This document shows positions 1-7,296 of a stretch of DNA of 64,000 bases, in pieces. A program made the translations under genes and the position numbers. The notes below the pieces were generated by a model. It saw only the letters and a list, made by a program, of their open reading frames with translations, was not told the origin of the DNA and did not search any database. Numbering within the stretch: the first letter of the stretch is position 1; each line of letters opens with the position of its first letter. This DNA comes from Nitrospirillum sp034427435 (GTDB lineage: Bacteria > Pseudomonadota > Alphaproteobacteria > Azospirillales > Azospirillaceae). The DNA is taken from NCBI RefSeq assembly GCF_034427435.1, contig NZ_JAXQNP010000003.1:1-64000 (forward strand), read 5' to 3'.

Positions 1-40
1 ATGAACCGCGCCGGGATTGTCGGAGGCAGTTTGGTTTGAG

Positions 41-946
41 TCACGCGGCCATTGCCGATTGGTCCAGCATGGCGTGGAAGCGTGCCTCGGCTTCGGCTGG
101 CGGGATGTTGCCGATAGGCCCCAGGATCCGCCGGTGGTTGAACCAGTCGACCCATTCCAGGGTGGCATACTCGACGGCCTCGAAGGAACGCCATGGCCCA
201 CGCCGGTGGATCACCTCGGCCTTGTAAAGGCCGTTGATGGTTTCCGCCAGGGCATTGTCATAGCTGTCACCAACGCTGCCGACCGAGGGTTCGATCCCCG
301 CGTCGGCCAAGCGTTCGGTGTACTTGATCGAGACGTATTGGACGCCCCTGTCCGAATGGTGGATCAACCCGCCGTGCTTGACCGGTCGCCGCTCATGCAA
401 GGCCTGCTCCAAGGCATCAAGCACGAAGGCGGCATGGGCCGTCCGTGACACCCGCCAACCGACGATGCGCCGAGCGAAGGCGTCGATGACGAAGGCCACA
501 TAGACGAACCCCTGCCAGGTGGCGACGTAGGTGAAGTCCGACAGCCACAGCATGTTCGGCCGGGGTGCATGGAACTGGCGGTTGACGTGGTCCAGAGGAC
601 AAGGCGCCGCCTTGTCGCTCACCGTGGTCTTCACCGGCTTGCCCCGGATCACGCCCCGCAGGCCCATGTCCCGCATCAGCCGGGCGACCGTGCAGCGAGC
701 AACAGTTCGGCCCTCTCGCCTGAGCTGGTGCCAGACCTTGCGCACGCCATAGACAGCGAAGTTTTCGTCGAATACCCGCCGGATCGCGATCTTCAGCGCC
801 GTGTCCCGCCTGGCCCGTTCCGGCAGACGGTCTGGATCGGTTCGCCGGGATGCATGCCGATGATAGGTGGACGGGGCGATCGGCAGGACCTGGCAGATCG
901 GCTCGACCCCGTGCGTACCCCGATGCTCGTCGATGAAGGCGATCAT
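41..946 (-). CDS. IS3-family transposase OrfB (DDE integrase core)
   Basis: The 301-aa protein carries the rve integrase core. An HTH_21-like N-terminus (IAPSTYHRH) is followed by the first Asp in LWLSDFTYV, the second in HHSDRGVQYVS and the Glu in DNALAETINGLYK, which form the DDE catalytic triad. It cuts and joins the IS ends. The ATG overlaps the stop of the conserved OrfA tail (ATGA at 946-943), the usual coupling in this family. OrfB itself looks full length. Its expression as an OrfAB fusion may be impaired because OrfA is interrupted upstream. Confidence 0.9.
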   Translation of the reverse strand: MIAFIDEHRGTHGVEPICQVLPIAPSTYHRHASRRTDPDRLPERARRDTALKIAIRRVFDENFAVYGVRKVWHQLRREGRTVARCTVARLMRDMGLRGVIRGKPVKTTVSDKAAPCPLDHVNRQFHAPRPNMLWLSDFTYVATWQGFVYVAFVIDAFARRIVGWRVSRTAHAAFVLDALEQALHERRPVKHGGLIHHSDRGVQYVSIKYTERLADAGIEPSVGSVGDSYDNALAETINGLYKAEVIHRRGPWRSFEAVEYATLEWVDWFNHRRILGPIGNIPPAEAEARFHAMLDQSAMAA

Positions 947-1294
947 GGCTTGAACCGGCGGTCGAGCTCCGCCATCGCAAAATACGCGCTGGCCTTGCGC
1001 AGGATCTTGCTGCTCCGCGCTGCCCTATGGGTCATTCGCCTGCCGCAGTTCCCGGTTCTCCCGTTCCAACGCCTTCAGCCGTTCCGCCGTCTCGCTTGGA
1101 ACACCGGCCCGCGTGCCAGCTTCAACTTCGGCCTTCTTCACCCATTCGTTCAGCGTCTGGCCGGAACAGCCGATCTTCGCCGCGATCGACATCACCGTCG
1201 CCCATCGCGACGGATGGTCCTTCTCATGATCCAGCACCAATCGAACCGCGCGGGCTCGGACCTCGGGGGAGAACTTGTTCGTCGTCTTGCTCAT
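943..1294 (-). pseudogene. IS3-family transposase OrfA, interrupted near its 3' end
   Basis: The readable part (1294-1025, 89 aa) has the helix-turn-helix of IS3 OrfA (SIAAKIGCSGQTLNEWVKKA) and a leucine-zipper-like tail (RLKALERENRELRQAN). It then meets a TAG stop at 1027-1025. The expected continuation of the family, ILRKASAYFAMAELDRRFKP, is present in another frame (1005-946) and ends in a TGA overlapping the OrfB start. Between the two lies about 25 nt absent from the usual pattern, so the natural OrfA (about 100 aa) appears disrupted by a small insertion. A recoding signal is a less likely explanation. Confidence 0.65.
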
Positions 1295-1347
1295 CGTGGC
1301 TTCAATCTCTCAGGAGTGGAAGCCTCCGACAATCCCGGAGCGGTTCA

Positions 1348-1775
1348 CGAGTTTACTGCGGATCGACCTTGGGAACGGCGCAAATACGTTTGTGCGTGTC
1401 CTATCGCACTTCCAGATCGCCTCGTACGCTCATCAGTCCAGAGTAGCTGAAGTGGATGTGGGGGATGTCTACGGTGCACCGATCCTTTGGACGATCACAG
1501 TCATGCGATCAGCGCTTTCCAAATGGCCGATTGTGGACCATCGAAAGTTGGAGCCGGAGCTGACACTTCCGGTAGAGTACTTCATGAGGGACAAGATATC
1601 TGGCAAGTATTCAATTTATCGAAGCTGTGATGGCTATATACGGCCCAGCACTTTTGACGAATGCAAGGCATTGGAAGCTGCTGCGGTTTGGAGCCAGGGA
1701 CACGTCGAAGATCGTCTCCGAGACCATTTTGCGGGACGCCCCAATCGCTGGGTCGATTCTCTAAGCCTCTGCCCT
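1348..1775 (+). pseudogene. Imm26-like immunity protein remnant, 5' end removed by the IS
   Basis: From the IS end the plus-strand frame reads through a coherent protein: LLRIDLGNGANTFVRVL, GDVYGAPILWTITVM, then LEPELTLPVEYFMRDKISG, AAVWSQGHVEDRLRDHF and NRWVDSL. From memory, this order matches immunity protein 26 of polymorphic-toxin loci. No start codon is left outside the IS; the open frame now begins inside the element (1275). It also runs on past the expected C-terminus into DNA antisense to the cupin gene, so the 3' end is probably displaced too. Base composition is lower in GC than the neighbours. Family assignment is moderate because no search was possible. Confidence 0.5.
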
Positions 1776-1823
1776 GAACGGTGGAAACGAAAAGGCTCAA
1801 CGTTGCTGCCGGGATCGCAGCGG

Positions 1824-2165
1824 TTAAGCGGCCTCCCCGCCCGTCGGTCCCCAGAACAGCACCCAGGTGGCGAAGTCGTCGCTGAAATCTTCGAAGCGAT
1901 GCTCGGCGCCGGCTTCCACGAACAGCAGGTCGTGCGGCTGGAAGGGGCGGCGCTCGCCGTTCTTCACAAAGGTGCCGGTGCCGCTGATGATCACATAGAT
2001 TTCGTCGCGGACGTGGGGGCCTTGCGGGTCATGGCCCCGAGGGGCGTAGACGCCCACCTTCATGGTGCCGTGCAGCAGCAGGTATTGGAACCGGTCCTCC
2101 GCCGGAACATCGGGCAGGTTCGTCACTGCGGGAGACGCCGACAGGAGCCAGGGCGGGGTTTGCAT
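1824..2165 (-). CDS. small single-domain cupin protein
   Basis: This 113-aa protein is a conserved beta-barrel cupin. Motif 1 is H-V-R-D-E-I-Y-V-I-I-S-G-T-G, with metal ligands around the first His and Glu. Motif 2 lies around FQPHDLLFVEAGAEHRFEDF. Such proteins bind a metal and small ligands, but the substrate cannot be inferred. The start at 2165 is chosen because upstream codons would run through the ald-copy terminator hairpin at 2253-2278. It lies downstream of, and on the same strand as, the decayed ald copy, which suggests it was originally the gene after ald. Confidence 0.8.
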   Translation of the reverse strand: MQTPPWLLSASPAVTNLPDVPAEDRFQYLLLHGTMKVGVYAPRGHDPQGPHVRDEIYVIISGTGTFVKNGERRPFQPHDLLFVEAGAEHRFEDFSDDFATWVLFWGPTGGEAA

Positions 2166-2252
2166 TGCGGTCCGGTCTCCGGTCGCGTTGGGTGGGGCGA
2201 TCAGGTATTGGTCGAGGGCACGGCGGCGTCCTGTTCCTGCTGCAGCAGCAAA

Positions 2253-2278
2253 AAGGCCCGGCGTCGCCGCCGGGCCTT
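2253..2278 (-). terminator. rho-independent terminator of the decayed ald copy
   Basis: Perfect 11-bp stem AAGGCCCGGCG / CGCCGGGCCTT with a 4-nt loop. On the minus strand it is followed by a T-run (A-run at 2250-2254 on plus). The same hairpin recurs after the intact ald at 4224-4249. Confidence 0.85.
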
Positions 2279-2308
2279 CGCACTTACTCAACCGCTGATC
2301 CGGCAGGA

Positions 2309-2686
2309 TCAGGCGATGGCCTTGTTCGCCGCCAGGTAGCGGGCGTCGCCCTCTTCCACCAGGGCGGGGTGGGTCAGCCTGCCACGGAACACGTTCAGGC
2401 CGTTGCGCAGGTGCGCGTCGTCGGTCAACGCCTGCTGCAGCCCTTGTCGGCCAGGGCCAGGACGGAGGGGGCGGTGGCGTTGTTCAGGGCGAAGGTGGAG
2501 GTGTGGGCCACGGCGCCCGGCACCAGCACGGCGCCGATGACCAGGTCGGCGTCCAGCACCGCCTGCTCGATGGTGTCGATGTTGGCGTACAGCGTGTTCA
2601 CGCGGCGGCCGTACTGCTGGTCGATCTGGCGCAGCCGGTCGAGCGACTTGTCCAGTATGGTCACTTCCGCTTCCAGGTCCACGTCA
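2309..2686 (-). pseudogene. alanine dehydrogenase 3' fragment (decayed duplicate)
   Basis: It translates to the C-terminal third of Ald (LEAEVTILDKSLDRLRQIDQ, GRRVNTLYANIDTIEQAVL, STFALNNATAP) but lacks the 60 codons between GAVLVPGA and VARTSTF. It also carries a one-base deletion (GCTGCAGC for GCTGCCAGC, near 2432) that shifts the last 45 or so codons. It has no start and no NAD-binding fold, so it cannot be functional. Confidence 0.85.
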
Positions 2687-3109
2687 TCGGCGCCGGATGA
2701 TCTGGCCATCACCAAAATTGAGTCAGAGCCCTTATTCCATGCCGATTCGCAGGGGGAGGGCACCGGTGAAATCCTGCCGCCCAACGCCTAAAGCTATGGT
2801 CCCTATGGCGAGCCAGGCACTACGAGCACGACGAGTCTGTTCCGGTATACTGGGCAGGTCTATGATCCGGAGACCGGCCTCTATCACTACAAGGCGCGTG
2901 CTTACTCGCCAGCCTTGGGTCGGTTTTTACAGACAGATCCGGTTGGATATAAAGACAATCTCGACCTTTATGCCTACGTTGGAGATGATCCGCTAAATGC
3001 TACTAATCCAACGGGAACGAAAGCTGCTGGTACGTGGGTTCCGGAGGGGCCGCTACCAATATATGTTCCACAACAACTAGCGCCTGGAAGAACCGGAGGG
3101 AGAGGTTAA
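2687..3109 (+). pseudogene. Rhs core C-terminal fragment (RHS repeat-associated core domain)
   Basis: From 2792 the frame encodes the diagnostic end of an Rhs core: RYTGQVYDPETGLYHYKARA, YSPALGRFLQTDPVGYKDN and LYAYVGDDPLNATNPTG. The last marks the junction where variable toxin tips begin. In the same frame upstream is PLFHADSQGEGTGEILPPNA, which resembles the preceding YD-repeat, but a TAA at 2789-2791 interrupts it. The several hundred residues of an Rhs shell are missing, so this is a displaced tip rather than a working Rhs protein. A stop at 3107-3109 separates it from the toxin domain. Base composition is clearly AT-richer than the host. Confidence 0.85.
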
Positions 3110-3155
3110 TACGCTCGGGCAAGGCATGTCGTAAGGATTTGAAAATCTTGGTCAG

Positions 3156-3512
3156 TTGGTTTCATATCTTCCAGATCGTATTGCTGAATTAGGACTTTCC
3201 TCTGGAAACATATTCAATGAAGCAGTTCCCGACGCAGAGAATGTAATTTCTGGAGGAGGTTCTGGTGAGGAGCGAACATTCAGTTGGATAAATAAGGGGT
3301 GCCGAACTACTAATGAGCAACTCCGCAAAGATTGGGAGGCTAAGTTTGGTAAGCCGTGGCCTAAAGATCCGCAAACAGGTAAAAACCAAGATGTCTCACA
3401 TGAAGATCCGCTTGCTGATGGTGGTGTTGATCATGTCTCCAATGTGGAGCCTCGCCCTCGGGATGAGCATACTCAGCGATATAAGGATGCTGGGGATTTA
3501 AACGATGGGTAA
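3156..3512 (+). CDS. HNH/endonuclease-VII-like toxin domain (orphan Rhs tip)
   Basis: The 118-aa frame (TTG start, uncertain) ends with a block typical of nuclease tips of polymorphic toxins: W-x4-GKPWPKDPQTGKNQDVSH, then DHVSNVEPRPRDEH. The conserved His/Asp residues suggest an HNH/Endo VII metal-dependent DNase. Family tips usually finish GDFKRWG; here the frame reads GDLNDG-stop while FKRW continues in the next frame, so a base appears to be lost around 3500. It lies directly downstream of an Rhs core fragment and 36 nt before a probable immunity gene. It is best read as a displaced, probably inactive or unexported toxin domain. Confidence 0.65.
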   Translation: MVSYLPDRIAELGLSSGNIFNEAVPDAENVISGGGSGEERTFSWINKGCRTTNEQLRKDWEAKFGKPWPKDPQTGKNQDVSHEDPLADGGVDHVSNVEPRPRDEHTQRYKDAGDLNDG

Positions 3513-3548
3513 AGCGGAGGAGCGCGCTCAACGGAGGGAGTACATCGA

Positions 3549-4043
3549 ATGGACCCGATTTATGATAAAATTGATTTTAAAAAAATAACCAAGATAACGC
3601 CTGACTTGGGTGAACGGGGCGTAAAGGGGGGATTTTCCCTCTTTCTGGATGAGGCGACTAAATATCTGTGTTCGCACGCATGGGTGTCAAGAATAGAGGA
3701 GAGTTATGTCGGGATATTTGTCGATGGTATTGTGGGTGTATTCTTATTTTTGATAAATCCGTCCAGAAGCAATGTTGATAATTGGGTTTGGGTCATTGTT
3801 GGTGATTTGCCTCCAGCATACATTACGTGTGAAGATTGCCCAAATCCTGCCGCCGCGCTGGATGGTTATATTGGCGCTATGGAGGAATGGGTTAAGGCGG
3901 CAGAAAATAACGATCCTGTTTCTGAAATAATACCTGTGAATTTGCCAGCGTCTCCAGAGAATGCGGAAAGATTGCGTGGAAGACTGAAATTCTTAGGCGA
4001 GAAAATATTATCTGAATATCAAGATGATTTGCGTGCATTCTAA
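3549..4043 (+). CDS. probable immunity protein for the Rhs-associated nuclease
   Basis: This 164-aa soluble, acidic protein has no signal peptide or membrane segment. Its central block, GVFLFLINPSRSNVDNWVWV then IVGDLPPAYITCEDCPNP, followed by ALDGYIGAMEEWV and IPVNLPASPENAERL, resembles a family I associate with genes just after Rhs tips. It would neutralise the nuclease by direct binding in the cytoplasm. Position (36 nt after the toxin frame, same strand) and AT-rich codon use shared with the toxin support this role. The reading frame is intact, unlike the toxin and core, as expected if immunity is still under selection. I cannot name the Pfam family. Confidence 0.6.
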   Translation: MDPIYDKIDFKKITKITPDLGERGVKGGFSLFLDEATKYLCSHAWVSRIEESYVGIFVDGIVGVFLFLINPSRSNVDNWVWVIVGDLPPAYITCEDCPNPAAALDGYIGAMEEWVKAAENNDPVSEIIPVNLPASPENAERLRGRLKFLGEKILSEYQDDLRAF

Positions 4044-4218
4044 AATATTGAAACAATTATTGATTATTAATTTTTCAATATTTCTGCTCTCTTGAACATA
4101 AAACATGTATTTTTCATCTATTAACAATAGCAATATTATAAACATTGATATGCCTATAAATTCAAATATGATATGTTTTTGGGTGTACTGAGACGCTATT
4201 TTCTCTGATATAGGAATC
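4044..4218. other. AT-rich spacer
   Basis: Strongly AT-rich sequence between the immunity gene and the ald terminator. I see no gene, and no strong terminator for the immunity gene. Confidence 0.6.
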
Positions 4219-4842
4219 AAAAAAAGGCCCGGCGTCGCCGCCGGGCCTTCGCAACTCAACTCAAACGCTGATCCGGCAGGATCAGGCGATGGCCTTGTCG
4301 GCGGCCAGGTAGCGGGCGTCGCCCTCTTCCACCAATGCTGGGTGGGTCAGCTTGCCACGGAACACGTTCAGGCCGTTGCGCAGGTGGACGTCGTCGGTCA
4401 ACGCCTGCTGCCAGCCCTTGTCGGCCAGGGCCAGGACGAAGGGGGCGGTGGCGTTGTTCAGGGCGAAGGTGGAGGTGCGGGCCACGGCGCCCGGCATGTT
4501 GGCCACGCAGTAGTGGATGACGCCGTCGACCACATAGGTGGGCTCGGCGTGGGTGGTGGCGTGCGAAGTCTCAAAGCAGCCGCCCTGGTCGATGGACACG
4601 TCCACCAGCACGCTGCCGGGGCGCATCTTGGCCACCATCTCCTTGGTGACGACGCGGGGGGCGTTGGCGCCCGGCACCAGCACGGCGCCGATGACCAGGT
4701 CGGCGTCCAGCACCGCCTGCTCGATGGTGTCGATGTTGGCGTACAGCGTGTTCACGCGGCGGCCGTACTGCTGGTCGATCTGGCGCAGCCGGTCCAGCGA
4801 CTTGTCCAGCACGGTGACTTCCGCTTCCAGGCCCACGGCCAT
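4219..4842. repeat. ald 3' end plus terminator (copy 2, intact)
   Basis: Counterpart of 2250-2686. The 180 bp missing from copy 1 lie here between two occurrences of GGCGCCCGGCA (4486-4496 and 4666-4676), so the deletion in copy 1 can be explained by recombination across this 11-bp direct repeat. Confidence 0.85.
4224..4249 (-). terminator. rho-independent terminator of ald
   Basis: AAGGCCCGGCG / CGCCGGGCCTT stem with a 4-nt loop. It is followed on the minus strand by seven T (A-run 4219-4225) and lies 33 nt past the ald stop. Confidence 0.9.
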
Positions 4843-5397
4843 GCGGGCCGCGTTCAGGCCGACCACGCCGCCGCCGATGACCACGACCTTGGCGGCCGGG
4901 GTGCCGGGCACACCGCCCAGCAGGATGCCGTTGCCGCCGTAGCTCTTCTCCAGGCACTTGGCGCCGGCCTGGATGGACATGCGGCCGGCGACCTCGCTCA
5001 TGGGGGCCAGCAGGGGCAGGCCGCCACGGACGTCGGTCACGGTTTCATAGGCGATGCAGATGGCGCCGGAGGCGAGCAGCAGCTCGGTCTGCTCCGGATC
5101 GGGCGCCAGGTGCAGGTAGGTGAACAGAACCTGGCCGGGGCGCAGCATGCGGCACTCGTGCGGCTGCGGCTCCTTCACCTTCACGATCATGTCGGCCTTG
5201 GCGAAGATCTCTTCGGCGGTGTCCACCAGGGTGGCGCCGGCGGCGGCATACTGCTCATCCGTCAGGCCGATGGCGGTGCCGGCGTTCTTCTGCACGATGA
5301 CCGAGTGGCCGTGGGCCACCAGCTGGCGCACGTTGCCGGGGATCAGACCGACGCGATACTCGTGGTTTTTGATTTCCTTAGGAACGCCGATCAGCAT
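4282..5397 (-). CDS. ald: alanine dehydrogenase
   Basis: The 371-aa product is the full family length. It catalyses NAD-dependent interconversion of L-alanine with pyruvate and ammonia in the cytoplasm. The start is the ATG of MLIGVPKEIKNHEYRVG, preceded by GGGAG; longer upstream codons are not family-like. Landmarks are the substrate-binding Lys in IVKVKEP, His in LFTYLHLAPD, the Rossmann motif KVVVIGGGVVGLNAA, and VDVSIDQGGCFETSHATTH. A Lrp/AsnC regulator is transcribed divergently 160 nt away, the usual arrangement for alanine-induced ald. The 3' end is duplicated at 2250-2686. Confidence 0.97.
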   Translation of the reverse strand: MLIGVPKEIKNHEYRVGLIPGNVRQLVAHGHSVIVQKNAGTAIGLTDEQYAAAGATLVDTAEEIFAKADMIVKVKEPQPHECRMLRPGQVLFTYLHLAPDPEQTELLLASGAICIAYETVTDVRGGLPLLAPMSEVAGRMSIQAGAKCLEKSYGGNGILLGGVPGTPAAKVVVIGGGVVGLNAARMAVGLEAEVTVLDKSLDRLRQIDQQYGRRVNTLYANIDTIEQAVLDADLVIGAVLVPGANAPRVVTKEMVAKMRPGSVLVDVSIDQGGCFETSHATTHAEPTYVVDGVIHYCVANMPGAVARTSTFALNNATAPFVLALADKGWQQALTDDVHLRNGLNVFRGKLTHPALVEEGDARYLAADKAIA

Positions 5398-5557
5398 GGA
5401 TATCTCCCGGATCATCTGGGTTGGCGCCGCCTGTCCGGTCGCGCAACCGTTGCCTCGATTTCGGAAGCCAAGATAAGGCCGAAAGCCGGTGCATGTCCTT
5501 GCGTTCAGGGATAGGCCGGGGCCACAATGCGCAAGATACCATCGGTAGGGGCCTCTA

Positions 5558-6064
5558 ATGCGGCAGGGTCTGCGAACAACAGTGCTGGATAGGATTGATC
5601 GTGCCATCCTGACCCGGCTGCAGGAGCATGGCCGCATTCCCAATTCGGAACTTGCCGCCCACGTCCACCTGTCGGAAAGCGCCTGCCTGCGCCGCGTCAA
5701 GGCGATGGAGGAGGCTGGCATCATCAGTGGCTACACCGCCATCCTGGACCCGGCCTCCTGCGGGCGGCCGGAGAGCGTGTTCGTCCAGGTGACCCTGGAG
5801 AAACAGACGGAACCCTACCTGCGCGCGTTCGAGGAGGCGTTGGCCACCTGCCCGCAAGTGATGGAGTGTTACCTGATGTCCGGCGACAGCGATTACCTGC
5901 TGCGCGTCGTGGTGGCCGGCGCCGCCGATTACGAGGCCCTGCACAATCGCATCCTGACCCGCCTGCCGGGCGTGGCCCGCGTCCATTCCAGTTTCACCTT
6001 GCGCACGGTCATGAAACGCACGGCCCTGCCGCTGGCCGATATCGTCACCGTGGGCGGCGATTGA
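5558..6064 (+). CDS. Lrp/AsnC-family transcriptional regulator
   Basis: The 168-aa protein has an N-terminal winged HTH (LDRIDRAILTRLQEHGRIPN, then LAAHVHLSESACLRRVKAME) and a C-terminal RAM/AsnC ligand-binding domain (VFVQVTLEK, CYLMSGDSDYLLRVVV). It is divergent from ald, so it most probably senses alanine or a related amino acid and controls ald, as AldR-type regulators do. The ATG at 5558 follows GGTAGGGG at a normal distance. No clear operator could be picked out by eye in the 160-nt spacer. Confidence 0.92.
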   Translation: MRQGLRTTVLDRIDRAILTRLQEHGRIPNSELAAHVHLSESACLRRVKAMEEAGIISGYTAILDPASCGRPESVFVQVTLEKQTEPYLRAFEEALATCPQVMECYLMSGDSDYLLRVVVAGAADYEALHNRILTRLPGVARVHSSFTLRTVMKRTALPLADIVTVGGD

Positions 6065-6174
6065 CGGGCGCGATGCCAGGCCGTAAACCGCAAAGCCAGC
6101 CGTTGCGGTGAGGCCTGGGCACCTCGCGCCCGCCGTGTCGCTGGAAGAACCTTTTTTCAAGGAAAGTGTCCCGC

Positions 6175-6909
6175 ATGACCGAGCCTGCCGCCCCTGTCCG
6201 TTCCGGCCGCCTGAAGGGCCGTGTCGCCGTTGTCACCGGCGCCTCGCGCGGGCTGGGCGCCGCCATCGCCAAGGGGCTGGCGGCGGAGGGCGCGCACGTC
6301 GTGCTGATCGCCCGCACGGTGGGCGGGCTGGAGGAGGTGGACGACGCCATCCGCGCCGCTGGCGGCACCGCCACGCTGATCCCCCAGGACATGGCGGCCG
6401 ACCCCGCCCAGTTGGACGTGCTGGGCCCGGCGTTGCTGGACCGGTTCAAGCGCGTGGACATCCTGGTGGCCAACGCCGGCATGCTGGGTTCCATCGGCCC
6501 CATGGCCCATGCCGACGTGAAGCAGTGGGACAAGGTCCTGGCCCTGACGCTGACCGCCAACATGCGCCTGATCCGCACCCTTGATCCGCTGCTGCGTGGT
6601 TCTGACGCAGGCCGCGCCGTCTTCATCACCGACCGCTATGGCCATGAGCCGGTGGCCTATTGGAATGCCTACGCGGTGGCGAAGGCGGGGCTGGAGATGA
6701 TGGCGCTGACCTACGCGCGGGAGGTGCTGCAAAGTCCCCTGAAGGTGAACCTGGTCGATCCCGGCCCCATGCCCACCAAGCTGCGCGCCCAGGCATTCCC
6801 TGGGGAAAAGCCGGATACCCAGCCGCCGGTGACCCGTGTCGTGCCCACCATCCTGGACCTGGTGGCGCCCGACAACACCCGCCACGGGGAATGCATCGCC
6901 CTGTACTGA
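6175..6909 (+). CDS. SDR-family oxidoreductase
   Basis: The 244-aa protein is a short-chain dehydrogenase/reductase with the cofactor motif VVTGASRGLGAAIA near residue 25, NAGMLG in the middle and YAVAK as the YxxxK motif. The position of the catalytic Ser, 13 residues before the Tyr, is Asp (FITDRYG), so activity may be altered or use a different residue. The substrate is unknown. ATG 6175 is preferred to GTG 6166 because AAGGAA (6159-6164) is then correctly spaced. The gene stands alone between the Lrp regulator and a structured intergenic region. Confidence 0.88.
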   Translation: MTEPAAPVRSGRLKGRVAVVTGASRGLGAAIAKGLAAEGAHVVLIARTVGGLEEVDDAIRAAGGTATLIPQDMAADPAQLDVLGPALLDRFKRVDILVANAGMLGSIGPMAHADVKQWDKVLALTLTANMRLIRTLDPLLRGSDAGRAVFITDRYGHEPVAYWNAYAVAKAGLEMMALTYAREVLQSPLKVNLVDPGPMPTKLRAQAFPGEKPDTQPPVTRVVPTILDLVAPDNTRHGECIALY

Positions 6910-6945
6910 GCGCATGGGGGGCGGGGCCTTGCATTCAAGGCCGGT

Positions 6946-7169
6946 TAACGCATAGCTGCGTTAGCTTACGCTCCGGAGCGTAGTGATATTGGTCACAGCA
7001 GGGCCGGTCCGGCGGGCCTAGGCTTTCTCTTGTACCGGGGTTGGCCCCAACCTCTCCGGTACCGGAACGGCGACCCAGGTCCCGTTTCTGCTTCCCCGTC
7101 CGGGTGGGTTGCTCCCCGCGCCCAGCCCGGCATCTATGAAGGCCCGCCGCTCCCCCGCAGGCGGGCCTT
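6946..7169 (+). ncRNA. structured intergenic region, candidate small RNA or 3' UTR
   Basis: This 387-nt gap (6910-7296) holds a dense set of inverted repeats. TAACGCA/TGCGTTA lies at 6946-6963, a 16-bp palindrome TACGCTCCGGAGCGTA at 6967-6982, GGTTGG/CCAACC near 7039-7052 and CCGGTACCGG near 7056-7065. A strong terminator closes it at 7139-7169. The ordered hairpins suggest a transcribed RNA, but I recognise no Rfam family; 4.5S, 6S, tmRNA and RNase P signatures are absent. Confidence 0.3.
7139..7169 (+). terminator. rho-independent terminator
   Basis: Perfect 10-bp stem AAGGCCCGCC / GGCGGGCCTT with an 11-nt loop, followed by TTTCTTTTTCT. It terminates the SDR transcript or the candidate RNA before the convergent hydrolase gene. 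Confidence 0.9.
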
Positions 7170-7296
7170 TTTCTTTTTCTATAGTTCCCTGAGGCGCCGG
7201 GCGAGCACATCCGTGGCCTCGGCTTCCTCGCTCCGCCCTTCGGTGCTCGCTCCGGCGGACGCGGTCGCGTCCTGGGCCAGAAATTTACGAATTCAT

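Larger units (their letters stand above)
2..1347 (-). mobile_element. IS3-family insertion sequence
   Basis: The element is bounded by inverted repeats of about 25 bp. The left end (2-26) begins TGAACCGCGCCGGGATTG, and the reverse complement of the right end (1323-1347) begins TGAACCGCTCCGGGATTG. The TG...CA termini and the two-ORF layout (OrfA 1025-1294, OrfB 41-946, both on the minus strand) are typical of the IS3 family. Length is about 1,346 bp. The target duplication cannot be judged because only one base lies outside the left end. The element sits directly against the 5' end of an immunity-like reading frame. Confidence 0.9.
2250..2686. repeat. partial duplicate of the ald 3' end plus terminator (copy 1)
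   Basis: This stretch is nearly identical to 4219-4842 except for a 180-bp deletion, one missing C and scattered substitutions. Similarity runs from the terminator A-run, through the ald stop codon, to about codon 185 of ald, and stops abruptly at about 2686 where Rhs sequence starts. Together with copy 2 it brackets the Rhs toxin/immunity module as a direct repeat. Confidence 0.85.

Noticed and set aside
1003..1027. Programmed frameshift signal as the sole cause of the OrfA stop
   Set aside because: The conserved OrfA tail resumes only after about 25 extra nucleotides, and no slippery heptamer is obvious before the stop. An insertion explains the data better.
6985..7170. 4.5S, 6S, tmRNA or RNase P RNA in the structured gap
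   Set aside because: The conserved SRP loop (GGAAGGAAGCAG-like), RNase P GAGGAAAGTC and tmRNA tRNA-like ends are all absent, so only an unassigned candidate is reported.
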